A stretch of 54,996 nucleotides of DNA, from positions 1 to 54,996 of the forward strand of contig NZ_JASZ02000014.1 in assembly GCF_000735695.2 (NCBI RefSeq). The letters are read 5' to 3'. The position numbers were made by a program, and so were the translations under genes. Source of the DNA: Kaistella haifensis DSM 19056 (GTDB taxonomy: Bacteria; Bacteroidota; Bacteroidia; Flavobacteriales; Weeksellaceae). The notes under the pieces were generated by a model. It was not told where the DNA came from, did no database searches, and worked only from the letters and a program-made list of their open reading frames with translations. This document shows positions 46,161 to 54,996 of the stretch, piece by piece (position 1 is the stretch's first letter; every line of letters begins with the position of its first letter).

Positions 46161-48365
46161 ATGAAAACAAATACTGCCGATTTATCGAAGGAACTTAAAA
46201 AATATTTCGGCTTTTCTACATTTAAAGGCCAACAAGAAGAAATCATTAAAAATCTTTTGGAAGGAAAAGACATCTTTGTCTTAATGCCGACAGGAGGCGG
46301 TAAATCGCTTTGCTACCAACTTCCAGCTCTGATTTCTGAAGGAACAGCAATTGTGGTTTCGCCATTAATTGCATTAATGAAAAATCAGGTCGATGCGATC
46401 AACGGGCTATCTTCCGATGAAGGTGTCGCTCATGTTTTGAATTCTTCATTAAATAAAACGCAAACCAAACAGGTCTTTGACGATATCAAAGCCGGAAAAA
46501 CCAAATTGCTTTATGTGGCTCCCGAATCTCTTATTAAAGAAGATTATTTGGAGTTTTTGAAAGATATTACCATTTCTTTCGTTGCGATCGATGAGGCGCA
46601 TTGTATTTCGGAGTGGGGACACGATTTCCGTCCGGAATACCGAAATCTAAAACTTATTATCGACAAAATTGCTGATGTTCCCGTGATTGCACTTACCGCA
46701 ACAGCAACGCCCAAAGTTCAGGATGATATCCAAAAAACATTGGGAATGTCGAATGCATTGGTGTTCAAAGAAAGTTTCAACCGGCCGAATCTTTTTTATG
46801 AAGTTCGCCCGAAAGTGAATATTGACAAAGAAATTGTAAAATTCATCAACCAACATAAAGGAAAATCCGGAATTGTCTATTGCTTGAGCAGAAGAAAAGT
46901 GGAAGAATTTGCCCAGCTTCTTCAGGTGAATGGCATCAATGCGCTTCCTTACCATGCCGGTTTAGACCAAAAAACAAGAGTGGCCAACCAAGATAAATTT
47001 CTGATGGAAGAAGCCGATGTCATCGTCGCAACCATAGCATTCGGGATGGGAATCGACAAGCCCGATGTGAGATTTGTAATTCACTACGATATTCCTAAAT
47101 CATTAGAAAGTTATTACCAAGAAACCGGTAGGGCAGGGCGCGACGGTGGAGAAGGGATTTGCTTAGCGTTTTACGATCCAAAAGATATTGAAAAATTGGA
47201 GAAATTTTTGGCGCAGAAACCTGTTTCGGAACGTGAAATTGGTCTGCAGTTGCTGAACGAGGTAGTAGGTTATGCCGAAACTTCCATGAGCCGCAGACAG
47301 TACATTCTCTATTATTTCGGCGAGCAATTTGATCCAGTGAACGGTGCAGGTGCGAACATGTGCGATAATTCCGTGAACCCTCCGAAACTGAAAGATGCAA
47401 CCAAAGAATTGAAACTGGTTTTAACTTTAGTGAAAGAATTGGAAGAAAAATTCCGCACAAAAGATCTTATTACGGTGATTGTTGGCAAAGAAAATCCGGT
47501 AACAAAATCTTATAAATTAGAAACCACTAAACATTTTGGTATTGGCAAAAATGAGCCGGAAAACTTTTGGAAATCGGTGATTCGACAAGCTACAGTACAG
47601 AATTTTTTACAAAAAGATATTGAATCATACGGTGTTTTAAAATTAACTGAAAAAGGTTTGCAAGTGATTTCTGGAAAAGATAAAAATCCTTTTCTCATCG
47701 CAGAAGACCGTGAATATGATTTGGCTCAAACAAAAGCCGATTCGGACCAAGTTCAGGTGCAACAAAATGGCGGTTTGGATGAAGTACTTTTCAGTCAACT
47801 GAAAGAACTTCGCAAGAAGGTCGCTAAAAAGCAAGGAATTCCGCCGTACACAGTTTTTATGGATCCAAGTTTGGAAGATATGACCGTTCAATACCCAATC
47901 AGCATTGAAGAAATTGCAAAAATATATGGAGTTGGAGACGGTAAAGCCAAGAAATTTGGGAAAGAATTTGCTGAATTCATTAAGCAATATGTAGATGAAA
48001 ACAATATCGAAAGAACCCAGGATATGGTGCTGAAACAAGTCGCCAATAAATCCAGCCACAAAGTTTTCATCATTCAAAGTACCGACAAAAAAATTGACCT
48101 TGAAGACATAGCCAAAGCAAAAAATCTTTCGATGGATGAATTGCTAAAAGAAATGGAACGAATTGTATATCAAGGAACTAAATTGAATATTGATTATTAT
48201 GTCGATGAGAATTTTGATGAAGATATTGTTGAGGAATTCATGGAATTTATGGGAGAAAGTGAAAGCGACAGCATGAAAGTTCTTCTAGCAGAATTCGGGG
48301 ATGATCTTAGCGATGAAGAGGTGAGAATGCTTCGTATTAAATTTATTTCGGATGTAGCCAATTAA
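46161..48365 (+). CDS. recQ: ATP-dependent DNA helicase RecQ
   Basis: A 3'-5' helicase for recombination and fork repair. Motifs: [15 protein letters not shown], the [18 protein letters not shown] box, [24 protein letters not shown] motif V and [10 protein letters not shown]. The RQC zinc site is mostly lost: where E. coli has four cysteines this protein has [13 protein letters not shown] and [11 protein letters not shown], keeping one. An HRDC-like domain and a C-terminal extension follow (734 residues in all). The loss may be a lineage trait of Flavobacteriia rather than a defect. Confidence 0.95.
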   Translation: MKTNTADLSKELKKYFGFSTFKGQQEEIIKNLLEGKDIFVLMPTGGGKSLCYQLPALISEGTAIVVSPLIALMKNQVDAINGLSSDEGVAHVLNSSLNKTQTKQVFDDIKAGKTKLLYVAPESLIKEDYLEFLKDITISFVAIDEAHCISEWGHDFRPEYRNLKLIIDKIADVPVIALTATATPKVQDDIQKTLGMSNALVFKESFNRPNLFYEVRPKVNIDKEIVKFINQHKGKSGIVYCLSRRKVEEFAQLLQVNGINALPYHAGLDQKTRVANQDKFLMEEADVIVATIAFGMGIDKPDVRFVIHYDIPKSLESYYQETGRAGRDGGEGICLAFYDPKDIEKLEKFLAQKPVSEREIGLQLLNEVVGYAETSMSRRQYILYYFGEQFDPVNGAGANMCDNSVNPPKLKDATKELKLVLTLVKELEEKFRTKDLITVIVGKENPVTKSYKLETTKHFGIGKNEPENFWKSVIRQATVQNFLQKDIESYGVLKLTEKGLQVISGKDKNPFLIAEDREYDLAQTKADSDQVQVQQNGGLDEVLFSQLKELRKKVAKKQGIPPYTVFMDPSLEDMTVQYPISIEEIAKIYGVGDGKAKKFGKEFAEFIKQYVDENNIERTQDMVLKQVANKSSHKVFIIQSTDKKIDLEDIAKAKNLSMDELLKEMERIVYQGTKLNIDYYVDENFDEDIVEEFMEFMGESESDSMKVLLAEFGDDLSDEEVRMLRIKFISDVAN

Positions 48366-48370
48366 GAGAA

Positions 48371-48733
48371 ATGAAGAAATTTGTTGTTGTAATACTGCTC
48401 TTATGTTGTGGGATTTTCTCCGCACAAGTAATCGGTACGAAAGGAATCGACGGACCTAACGAGAATTCAAAATTAAAAAACACGAAAGGTTTAAATATTA
48501 CTCCGGTTGACAAAAACCAAAGTATCTGCTTGTGTTGCAATAAAGAGGTAAAAAATAAACCATTAATATTTATTGATGGGCAGCGAATTCCTTATGAAAA
48601 TTTCAGGCAAATAGATCCTGAAACGATTGAATCTATGGAAGTTGTAAAGAATGAAAAAGCGATCGAATTATATGGTGAAGAAGCGAAAAACGGTGTGATC
48701 ATCATTAAAAGTAAAAAAAGATCTTCGAAATAA
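48371..48733 (+). CDS. Small secreted TonB-plug-like protein
   Basis: A 120-residue protein with a signal peptide (KKFVVVILLLCCGIFSAQ) and one domain resembling the plug start of TonB-dependent receptors (PLIFIDGQRIP; IDPETIESMEVVKNEKAIELYGEEAKNG). There is no receptor barrel. Such solo plug-like proteins are common in Flavobacteriia, with unknown function. The CLCC motif at about residues 54-57 could bind metal or form a disulfide. It begins five bases after recQ. Confidence 0.8.
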   Translation: MKKFVVVILLLCCGIFSAQVIGTKGIDGPNENSKLKNTKGLNITPVDKNQSICLCCNKEVKNKPLIFIDGQRIPYENFRQIDPETIESMEVVKNEKAIELYGEEAKNGVIIIKSKKRSSK

Positions 48734-48805
48734 TTTTAAACAAATGCAGTTTGTTTCACTTCCAATATCAATTTGCAACAGAAAATTTCCTGTCACTTTT
48801 TTTAA

Positions 48806-49879
48806 ATGAAAATAACTTCCATCATCTTCATTTTACCCGATCTGGAAACCGGTGGCGCAGAAAGAATTGTCACCACGCTTGCTAATCACCTTCCCAGAAA
48901 TCGGTTTGAACCCAAGATTCTTTTGCTCCGAAAAGAAGGCGGTTTTCTGGAAATTTTAAATGAAGATATTGAGATTATCGACATCAAAACTCCCAGAATC
49001 AGGCATTCTTTAAAACCAATTTTACTCGAAATTAAAAAGCGGAAACCTGATATCGTTTTCAGCGGTTTCGGGGAAGTGAATGCTTATTTGTCGTTATTTA
49101 TCAAGTTTTTTCCGAAAACTAAATTTATTGCCCGAGAAACCAACGTTGTTTCGAAACACGTAACTCGCAAAGAAATTCGGTTCTTCTATAAATTTTACAA
49201 CAATTATCATCGGATTATTTGTCAGAGCGATGATATGAAGAATGATTTGATTGAGTATTTCAATATCAAAAAAGAAAAACTCGTTAAAATAAATAATCCC
49301 GTAGATTTCGATTTCATTAATAATAAATTGGATATTTCCGTAAAACCGGAGACATTTAATGATGATTACAAAAATGTTGTTGCAATCGGGAATCTCTCTT
49401 CCAGAAAAGGTTTCGATAATTTACTGAAAGTTTTTTCTCATTTAAAAAATGAAAAAATAAAGCTGCACATTATTGGCGAAGGAAGAGATCGGGAAATTCT
49501 TCATCAAATGAAAATTGACCTTAAACTGGAAAACGTTATTTTCCACGGAAAGCAAAAAAATCCTTATCAATTCCTGAAATTTGCGGATTTGTTTATCCTT
49601 TCGTCGCGTTATGAAGGTTTCCCTAATGTTCTGTTGGAGGCAGGAGCCTGTGGAGTTTATTCCTTGGCCAATAATTGTCCGGGCGGGATTAATGAAATTA
49701 TACAAGACAAAATTAATGGTGAAATTTCCGATATTGAACAGCACCAGCAATTTGCAGAAAAAGTAAAAGAGATTTGTGCTGAAACTCACGATAAAAAATT
49801 GATTATCAACTCGATAAAAACTAGATTTTCCAAGGACATTATTCTGAAACATTATGAAAATCTGTTATTAGATTTTTAG
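48806..49879 (+). CDS. Glycosyltransferase family 4
   Basis: A 357-residue GT-B fold enzyme transferring a sugar from a nucleotide donor with retention. Seen: acceptor-side GGAERIVTTLANHL, donor domain AIGNLSSRKGFDNLL, IIGEGRDRE and the E-x7-E motif in SSRYEGFPNVLLEAGACG. It has no membrane segment and probably acts at the inner face of the inner membrane on a polysaccharide or glycolipid. It stands alone, so the pathway cannot be told. Confidence 0.9.
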   Translation: MKITSIIFILPDLETGGAERIVTTLANHLPRNRFEPKILLLRKEGGFLEILNEDIEIIDIKTPRIRHSLKPILLEIKKRKPDIVFSGFGEVNAYLSLFIKFFPKTKFIARETNVVSKHVTRKEIRFFYKFYNNYHRIICQSDDMKNDLIEYFNIKKEKLVKINNPVDFDFINNKLDISVKPETFNDDYKNVVAIGNLSSRKGFDNLLKVFSHLKNEKIKLHIIGEGRDREILHQMKIDLKLENVIFHGKQKNPYQFLKFADLFILSSRYEGFPNVLLEAGACGVYSLANNCPGGINEIIQDKINGEISDIEQHQQFAEKVKEICAETHDKKLIINSIKTRFSKDIILKHYENLLLDF

Positions 49880-49911
49880 CAGAATCTGCAAACGAGTGGC
49901 GAAATATTTTG

Positions 49912-49919
49912 TAAATTTG
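49912..49919 (+). promoter_or_regulatory. -7 box of lpdA
   Basis: TAAATTTG matches TAnnTTTG, 40 bases before the ATG at 49960; no good TTG element upstream. Confidence 0.4.
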
Positions 49920-49959
49920 TAAACTTCAAAAAATCAATAAAAATCATAAAAAAATAAAA

Positions 49960-51363
49960 ATGAGTCAATTTGATGTTACCGTAATCGGTTCTGGTCCTGG
50001 AGGGTATGTGGCTGCGATCCGTTGTGCGCAATTAGGTCTGAAAACTGCAATTATAGAGAAATATCCTACCATGGGCGGTACATGTCTGAATGTTGGATGT
50101 ATCCCTTCAAAAGCTTTGCTCGACAGTTCTGAACATTTCGAAAACGCAAAACACAATTTCGCCAATCACGGCATTATCATCGACGAGCCAAAAGCAGATT
50201 TGGCAAGAATGATTGCCCGAAAAGACGAAGTGGTAGACCAAACTACGAAAGGAATCAACTTCCTTATGGACAAAAATAAAGTCACTGTTTTTGAAGGCGT
50301 AGGTAGTTTTGAATCTTCTACTCAGGTAAAAGTAACCAAAAACGACGGTTCGTCAGAAATCATCGACTCCAAATTCATCATCATTGCGACGGGTTCTAAA
50401 CCAAGTTCGTTGCCTTTCATTACTATAGATAAAGAAAGAATCATTACTTCTACTGAAGCATTAAATCTGAAAGAAATTCCGAAACATTTAGTAGTAATCG
50501 GAGGTGGAGTTATCGGGCTGGAATTGGGATCTGTTTACAAAAGATTAGGTTCTGAAGTAACTGTAGTCGAATTTATGGATAGAATTATCCCAACAATGGA
50601 CGGCGCATTATCGAAAGAACTCAACAAAGTTTTAAGAAAACAAGGCATGAAATTCATGCTTTCAACCGCAGTTCAGGCTGTTGAAAGAAACGGCGACACT
50701 GTAAAAGTTACCGCAAAAGATAAAAAAGGCGAAGAAGTAGTTGTTGAAGGCGATTATGTTTTGGTTTCTGTAGGTAGAAAACCTTATACAGACGGACTTT
50801 CCCTTGAAAAAGCCGGTGTTGATCTGGATGAAAGAGGAAGAGTAAAAACCAATGAACATTTGCAGACTAACGTTTCAAATATTTATGCGATCGGTGATGT
50901 GGTTGCAGGAGCAATGTTGGCGCACAAAGCGTCTGAGGAAGGCGTTTTGGTAGCAGAACAGCTTGCCGGACAAAAACCACATATCAATTATAATTTAATA
51001 CCTGGAGTGGTTTATACCTGGCCGGAAGTTGCTTCAGTTGGAAAAACTGAAGAACAGCTGAAAGCAGAAGGCGTTGCCATTAAAGTGGGTAATTTCCCGA
51101 TGAGAGCTTTGGGAAGAAGCCGTGCTTCCGGCGATGTGGATGGTTTCATCAAGATTATCGCTGATGAAAAAACCGACGAAGTTTTAGGCGTTCACATGAT
51201 CGGCGCAAGAGCTGCAGATATGATTGCCGCTGCGGTAACCGCAATGGAATTCCGCGCAAGTGCAGAAGATATCGCAAGAATGTCGCATGCACACCCAACT
51301 TTTGCTGAAGCGATTAAGGAAGCTGCATTAGATGCGACTGGAAAGATCGCGATTCACATGTAA
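49960..51363 (+). CDS. lpdA: Dihydrolipoyl dehydrogenase
   Basis: E3 flavoenzyme that reoxidises lipoyl groups of 2-oxoacid dehydrogenase complexes and the glycine cleavage system. The FAD-binding GSGPGGYVAAIR, the redox pair in GGTCLNVGCIPSKALL, the NAD-binding GGGVIGLELGSV, the second FAD motif IYAIGDV and the C-terminal base in HAHPTFAEA are all present. Length 467 is normal. It is a single gene with its own terminator. Confidence 0.96.
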   Translation: MSQFDVTVIGSGPGGYVAAIRCAQLGLKTAIIEKYPTMGGTCLNVGCIPSKALLDSSEHFENAKHNFANHGIIIDEPKADLARMIARKDEVVDQTTKGINFLMDKNKVTVFEGVGSFESSTQVKVTKNDGSSEIIDSKFIIIATGSKPSSLPFITIDKERIITSTEALNLKEIPKHLVVIGGGVIGLELGSVYKRLGSEVTVVEFMDRIIPTMDGALSKELNKVLRKQGMKFMLSTAVQAVERNGDTVKVTAKDKKGEEVVVEGDYVLVSVGRKPYTDGLSLEKAGVDLDERGRVKTNEHLQTNVSNIYAIGDVVAGAMLAHKASEEGVLVAEQLAGQKPHINYNLIPGVVYTWPEVASVGKTEEQLKAEGVAIKVGNFPMRALGRSRASGDVDGFIKIIADEKTDEVLGVHMIGARAADMIAAAVTAMEFRASAEDIARMSHAHPTFAEAIKEAALDATGKIAIHM

Positions 51364-51385
51364 GACTTTAATTAGTTAAGATAAT

Positions 51386-51413
51386 AAAGAGAAGTTTCGG
51401 CTTCTCTTTTTTG
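51386..51413 (+). terminator. Intrinsic terminator of lpdA
   Basis: AAAGAGAAG (51386-51394) and CTTCTCTTT (51401-51409) form a 9-bp stem around TTTCGG, followed by T's. Confidence 0.85.
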
Positions 51414-51595
51414 TTGCTTAATGATAACATTATCACAAAGCCATAATTTTTATGATAATCATTGCTGAGAAAAAAGATTAAGCATTTATTTTGATGATTT
51501 AATAATTAAAATATAATTTCATTATCAAAATTTATAGAAAATGATGCATTATTTGAATAATCAGCTACGGAAATCGTTCCGCAATATTGTTTTGT

Positions 51596-51730
51596 CATTT
51601 CTGCAGCGTGCGGAATCATTTCTGCAGGTCGCGGAACCATTTCTGTAAGTTGCGGAACCATTTCTGTAAGTTGCGGAACCATTTCTGCAGGTCGCGAAAC
51701 CATTTCTGAAGGTTGCGGAACCATTTCTGA
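51596..51730. repeat. 21-bp tandem repeat array
   Basis: Six full units and a partial seventh of a 21-bp sequence of the form catttctgnaggtngcggaac; two adjacent units are identical. Each unit contains a GTT-GCGG-AAC or similar motif. On the minus strand the array reads through as a 7-residue repeat (EMVPQLT-like) inside a 72-codon frame (51506-51724). I doubt that it is a real protein, since nothing else in the frame looks conserved. Confidence 0.85.
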
Positions 51731-51766
51731 TGCCTGCTACTCCGTTTTATGCGGAGATGAATTTGT

Positions 51767-51970
51767 TTAAATATCACTCACTTTTTTGTATTTAAAGAAA
51801 GGTTTGATGTTTCTGTTCAGATAAACACCTTTCGAAAAAGCAGCCCGGAAATCATCGAAAACTTCCTTCGGCACGTCGGGATAATTGTATACGACTCCAG
51901 ACACATAAACGATGGTTAGAATCTGGAGTTCCGGCTTATAAAAATATTTTATGATGACTGAAGAGGGCAT
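51767..51970 (-). CDS. KTSC domain protein
   Basis: A 67-residue protein made only of a KTSC domain (VIIKYFYKPELQILTIVYVSG; YNYPDVPKEVFDDFRAAFSKGVYLN). The family is small, widespread and of unclear function, often linked to RNA or phage proteins. The ATG at 51968-51970 (MPSSVI) is chosen over one 17 codons upstream because the family starts at this point and the promoter box of the divergent gene lies in the extra stretch. Confidence 0.82.
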   Translation of the reverse strand: MPSSVIIKYFYKPELQILTIVYVSGVVYNYPDVPKEVFDDFRAAFSKGVYLNRNIKPFFKYKKVSDI

Positions 51971-52006
51971 GACAAAATTCTGCAATTTCTGTTCCTTTAG
52001 TTTTCT

Positions 52007-52014
52007 TACCTTTG
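52007..52014 (+). promoter_or_regulatory. -7 box of the S1-domain gene
   Basis: TACCTTTG followed by C matches TAnnTTTG, 26 bases before the ATG at 52041. It also argues for the shorter KTSC start. Confidence 0.45.
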
Positions 52015-52040
52015 CAGTCAATTATTTATAACGCTAACCT

Positions 52041-52877
52041 ATGGATCTCGGCAAAACTCAATTATTAAAAATCGCAGAAAAAAATTATTCAGGTTTATTC
52101 CTGGAAGATGAAAACGGAGAAAGAGCATTTCTTCCTAAGATTTTTGCTTCCGAAGATGCCGAAATCGGTGATGAAATGGAAGTTTTCGTTTATCAGGACG
52201 ACGACAAACTGAAAGCAACAACTGAAAAACCCAACGCCGAAGTAGGAGAGTTTGCCGTGATGACTTGCGTGCAAAGTTTGCCAAGTGGCGCTTTTATGGA
52301 TTGGGGAATCATCAAAGATTTGTTCATACCTTACAAGCAACAAAAACAGAAAATTGTAGAAGGAAAAAGGTATTTGGTTTACGTTTATATTGATGAATTT
52401 TTAAACCTGATAACCGGAACTACCAGATTCAAAAGAAATCCTGCTTATGAAGATCTGCCTTTCCGCAAAGGCGATAAGGTGAATCTGATTTTAATGGGTG
52501 AAGGCGAACTGGGCTGGAATGTCATCGTAAATAAAAAATATATCGGACTGATTTACGCATCCGATGTTTACAAAAAACTCTTTCCTCTGTCGGAAGAAAT
52601 CGGTTACATAAAATCCATCCGCGAAGACGGAAAAATAGATGTTTCCCTTCAGCCTGAAGGTTATGAAAACAATGATGAGTTTCAGCAGATTATTCTTGAT
52701 AAACTTAATCAGAATTACGGATTGCTTTATCTTTCAGACAAATCTGAACCAGAAGAAATTAAGCAAGAGCTGCAGATGAGCAAAAAGAATTTCAAGAAAG
52801 CTATCGGTGGATTATATCGAGATAAAAAAATTGAAATTTTAGAGGATAAAATCCGTTTGGTTGATGAAAATGAATAA
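52041..52877 (+). CDS. CvfB-like S1 RNA-binding protein
   Basis: A 278-residue protein of the CvfB/YitL type, with several S1-like beta-barrels (GLFLEDENGERAFLPK; FMDWGIIKDLFIPYKQQ; GKIDVSLQPEGYEN) and a C-terminal winged helix (MSKKNFKKAIGGLYRDKKIEI). Relatives bind RNA and affect virulence gene expression in staphylococci. Single gene, divergent from the KTSC gene. Confidence 0.88.
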   Translation: MDLGKTQLLKIAEKNYSGLFLEDENGERAFLPKIFASEDAEIGDEMEVFVYQDDDKLKATTEKPNAEVGEFAVMTCVQSLPSGAFMDWGIIKDLFIPYKQQKQKIVEGKRYLVYVYIDEFLNLITGTTRFKRNPAYEDLPFRKGDKVNLILMGEGELGWNVIVNKKYIGLIYASDVYKKLFPLSEEIGYIKSIREDGKIDVSLQPEGYENNDEFQQIILDKLNQNYGLLYLSDKSEPEEIKQELQMSKKNFKKAIGGLYRDKKIEILEDKIRLVDENE

Positions 52878-52956
52878 TTTTTACCCAAAAAAAGAATTCC
52901 ACAGGAAAAGGAAAAGCTGATTTTAACTTATAATTTCTGTTTTTATTAAGGAAAAA

Positions 52957-53304
52957 TCATTCTTTCCTTACCAATAAAATCCAGTCGTCTTCCAAAAAGC
53001 GATAACCAATTTCATAGAGAAACCGATATTCCGCACCATTTTTATAAATTTTAAAGTTGGTGAAATATTCAAAATCAAAACCTTCTGAAGTCAGTTTGTT
53101 ACGGGTAGTTTTCGCTTTTCCATCAACGAATTTTTGTTCACTCAAAATGCGGTGGTTTTTGCGCAACTTATTATTGATATTGCGCATCAGGTTGGATGTA
53201 TCTCGGTTATTTTTGTTATTATAGGCGTTTCTGCAGCCGTCGTTGCAAAATTTCTTATCGCTTCTTCCGATAATTTGATCACCACATTCTAGGCAGTTTT
53301 GCAT
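52957..53304 (-). CDS. Zinc-ribbon protein of unknown function
   Basis: A 115-residue protein with an N-terminal zinc ribbon (C-x2-C in NCLECG, then C-x3-C in KFCNDGCRNAYNNKN) of the treble-clef type seen in DUF2116-like proteins, followed by a basic helix and a small beta-rich domain (FDFEYFTNFKIYKNG). The ATG at 53302-53304 (MQNCLECG) places the ribbon at the N-terminus as in relatives. Function unknown; probably nucleic-acid binding. Confidence 0.75.
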   Translation of the reverse strand: MQNCLECGDQIIGRSDKKFCNDGCRNAYNNKNNRDTSNLMRNINNKLRKNHRILSEQKFVDGKAKTTRNKLTSEGFDFEYFTNFKIYKNGAEYRFLYEIGYRFLEDDWILLVRKE

Positions 53305-53442
53305 CTCTAAAATTTTGATAATCAAATATAAAGAATTCCATTTGTAATCGGATATTTTTTTTAAATGTTTAATCTGTCGTAAATGAAAATAACCTTATTT
53401 ACTTAGAGGTAAAAATAGTTGTGAAAAAAATGACGAAAAAAA

Positions 53443-53973
53443 CTATCGAAACGGTTTCAAAAACTCATGAATCAATTCTTCCAGATAGTTGTGGATAAAT
53501 TCCTCTTCTTCCTGAACATCAACTGCAAGAAGTGTTGCTTCCGTATGTAAATTTAAATTGATTGCCAAATGAGCACTCGCGCTGTAAGCTGCAATTTTGT
53601 AATGAGCCAATTTTTGAGCAGTCAAAATCAGTGCAATGTCCCAATTTAAGGGGTCATTAGCAAAAAATTCTAGATGTTTCTGGGCTTCGTTGATCAGTGC
53701 AGTGAACGATTCACAATCTTTAAATTGGGGCTCTTCATTGTGTAACTTAAAGATTTTTTCGAGACGTTCCAAATGATTGAGATGAATTTGAAAATGGTTG
53801 TCCAAAATAAACCTCAATTTATCAGACAAAATTCCATCTTTTATTTTCTGATAAGTTTCTCCCACGATGTTCTCTGCGCAATATAATTCCCTAATGGAAT
53901 CCATGAAAAATTGTTGAAGTCCTTCTCTGGAATTGCTATTTTCATTTTGGGAATATTTCGGCGATTTTATCAT
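53443..53973 (-). CDS. DUF892 (YciF-like) ferritin-like protein
   Basis: A 176-residue all-helical protein of the DUF892/YciF family: FFMDSIRELYCAENIVGETYQK at the start and the four-helix-bundle residues in HFQIHLNHLERLEKIF and EEEFIHNYLEEL. YciF-type proteins bind a di-metal centre and are induced by stress in enterobacteria. It stands next to the transposon debris at the right end. Confidence 0.85.
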   Translation of the reverse strand: MIKSPKYSQNENSNSREGLQQFFMDSIRELYCAENIVGETYQKIKDGILSDKLRFILDNHFQIHLNHLERLEKIFKLHNEEPQFKDCESFTALINEAQKHLEFFANDPLNWDIALILTAQKLAHYKIAAYSASAHLAINLNLHTEATLLAVDVQEEEEFIHNYLEELIHEFLKPFR

Positions 53974-54030
53974 TCTTTTGATTCTTATTTTTCAAGAATT
54001 ATCTTCAAAGAGCGGTTTTCTTACATTATA

Positions 54031-54483
<453 letters not shown>

Positions 54484-54503
54484 ATCTAATTGTTTGATTA
54501 CTA

Positions 54504-54511
54504 CAAATATA
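54504..54511 (-). promoter_or_regulatory. -7 box of the IS1595 remnant
   Basis: TATATTTG on the minus strand, 20 bases before the ATG, equivalent to 234-241. Confidence 0.4.
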
Positions 54512-54561
54512 CAAAAATTATGATAAATTACGGATATTCATAAAAAAATTCAAAGAATCTT

Positions 54562-54752
54562 AAAAAAACTCAAATTCTCTTTCTTGCAGGAACAAAAGAG
54601 TCGGAAAACATGACCAAAGATATCGATGAAGTGATCATGCTTTTAAAGAAAAAAATTCCGGAAGCCAATTTGAAAACCCAATTTGACCCACACGGAAAGC
54701 ATTCTGAAAGTTATTGGGCGAAAGAATTCCCCAAAGCTTATCGTTGGTTATT
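54562..54752 (+). pseudogene. Esterase (alpha/beta-hydrolase), C-terminal fragment
   Basis: About 60 codons in one frame match the end of a secreted or cytosolic alpha/beta-hydrolase of the predicted-esterase type: ILFLAGTKESENM, then FDPHGKHSESYWAKEFPKAYRWL, with the catalytic histidine in GKHSE. The start of the gene is missing and the IS5-type element follows directly after RWLF, so the gene was broken by transposons on both sides. The frame runs on into the element and stops at 54783. Confidence 0.8.

Positions 54753-54996
<244 letters not shown>

Noticed and set aside
48738..48756. AAACAAA-TGCAG-TTTGTTT hairpin as a terminator after the TonB-plug gene
   Set aside because: The stem is AT-only apart from two C-G pairs and no T run follows directly.
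51506..51724. 72-codon minus-strand frame through the 21-bp repeats
   Set aside because: Its protein-like look comes only from the repeat unit being a multiple of three; the remainder is not recognisable and no promoter box was seen. Kept as a repeat array.

Overview
The window looks like a chromosome segment of a Bacteroidota bacterium, most likely Flavobacteriia of the Chryseobacterium/Kaistella type. This rests on the low GC content, TAnnTTTG-type promoter boxes, Bacteroidota-restricted families (DUF6266, DUF4286-like, KTSC, the TonB-plug-like secreted protein, CvfB-like S1 protein) and the style of the housekeeping genes (gyrA, mnmE, recQ, lpdA, cphA, kdsD, tatC). No database was searched; family names come from motif recognition.

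Layout. 1-213 is the start of an IS1595-like transposase cut by the window edge. 378-2504 is a large HPII-type catalase, followed by about 1.1 kb without a gene. 3.6-13.5 kb is a housekeeping block: acyl-CoA reductase, LacX-like epimerase, DUF4286-like protein, GyrA, a TPR protein, an Xaa-Pro aminopeptidase and MnmE. The last 18 bp of mnmE are repeated (17/18) at 26561-26578. Between the two copies lies a 13-kb defence island: hsdM, an hsdS with two nearly identical target-recognition domains, an SF2 helicase with a possible C-terminal nuclease, an ABC-type ATPase fused to a TOPRIM domain, hsdR and a hipBA pair. The 3' end of mnmE is the known integration site of SGI1-type islands. No integrase is visible here.

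Just beyond the second repeat (26.77-28.25 kb) is a three-gene hipB-hipS-hipT toxin-antitoxin operon whose promoter is flanked by a perfect 14-bp inverted repeat. Next come an AraC regulator and a tripartite drug-efflux operon (TolC, HlyD, 14-TM MFS) with a TetR gene, a 3-hydroxyacyl-CoA dehydrogenase gene broken by one extra G, and a 4HBT thioesterase. 35.4-38 kb is a poorly coding accessory stretch with an excisionase-like HTH protein and a DUF6266 protein between imperfect direct repeats. 38-40.9 kb is a type II restriction-modification operon with a small unknown gene between methyltransferase and nuclease.

From 41.4 kb the chromosome is ordinary again: cyanophycin synthetase, convergent tatC and kdsD, recQ, a TonB-plug-like secreted protein, a GT4 glycosyltransferase, lpdA, a 21-bp tandem repeat array, KTSC, a CvfB-like protein, a zinc-ribbon protein and a DUF892 protein. 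The right end is a transposon scrapyard: an IS1595 N-terminus joined to an IS5-type C-terminus, the tail of an esterase gene, and a second IS5-type copy identical over 244 bp and cut by the window edge.

The best candidate for an undescribed system is the helicase plus ATPase-TOPRIM pair (16470-21611), nested inside the type I restriction-modification operon and carried with it by the mnmE-targeted island. The HsdS with duplicated recognition domains and the two adjacent HipA-family toxin systems are the next most interesting.
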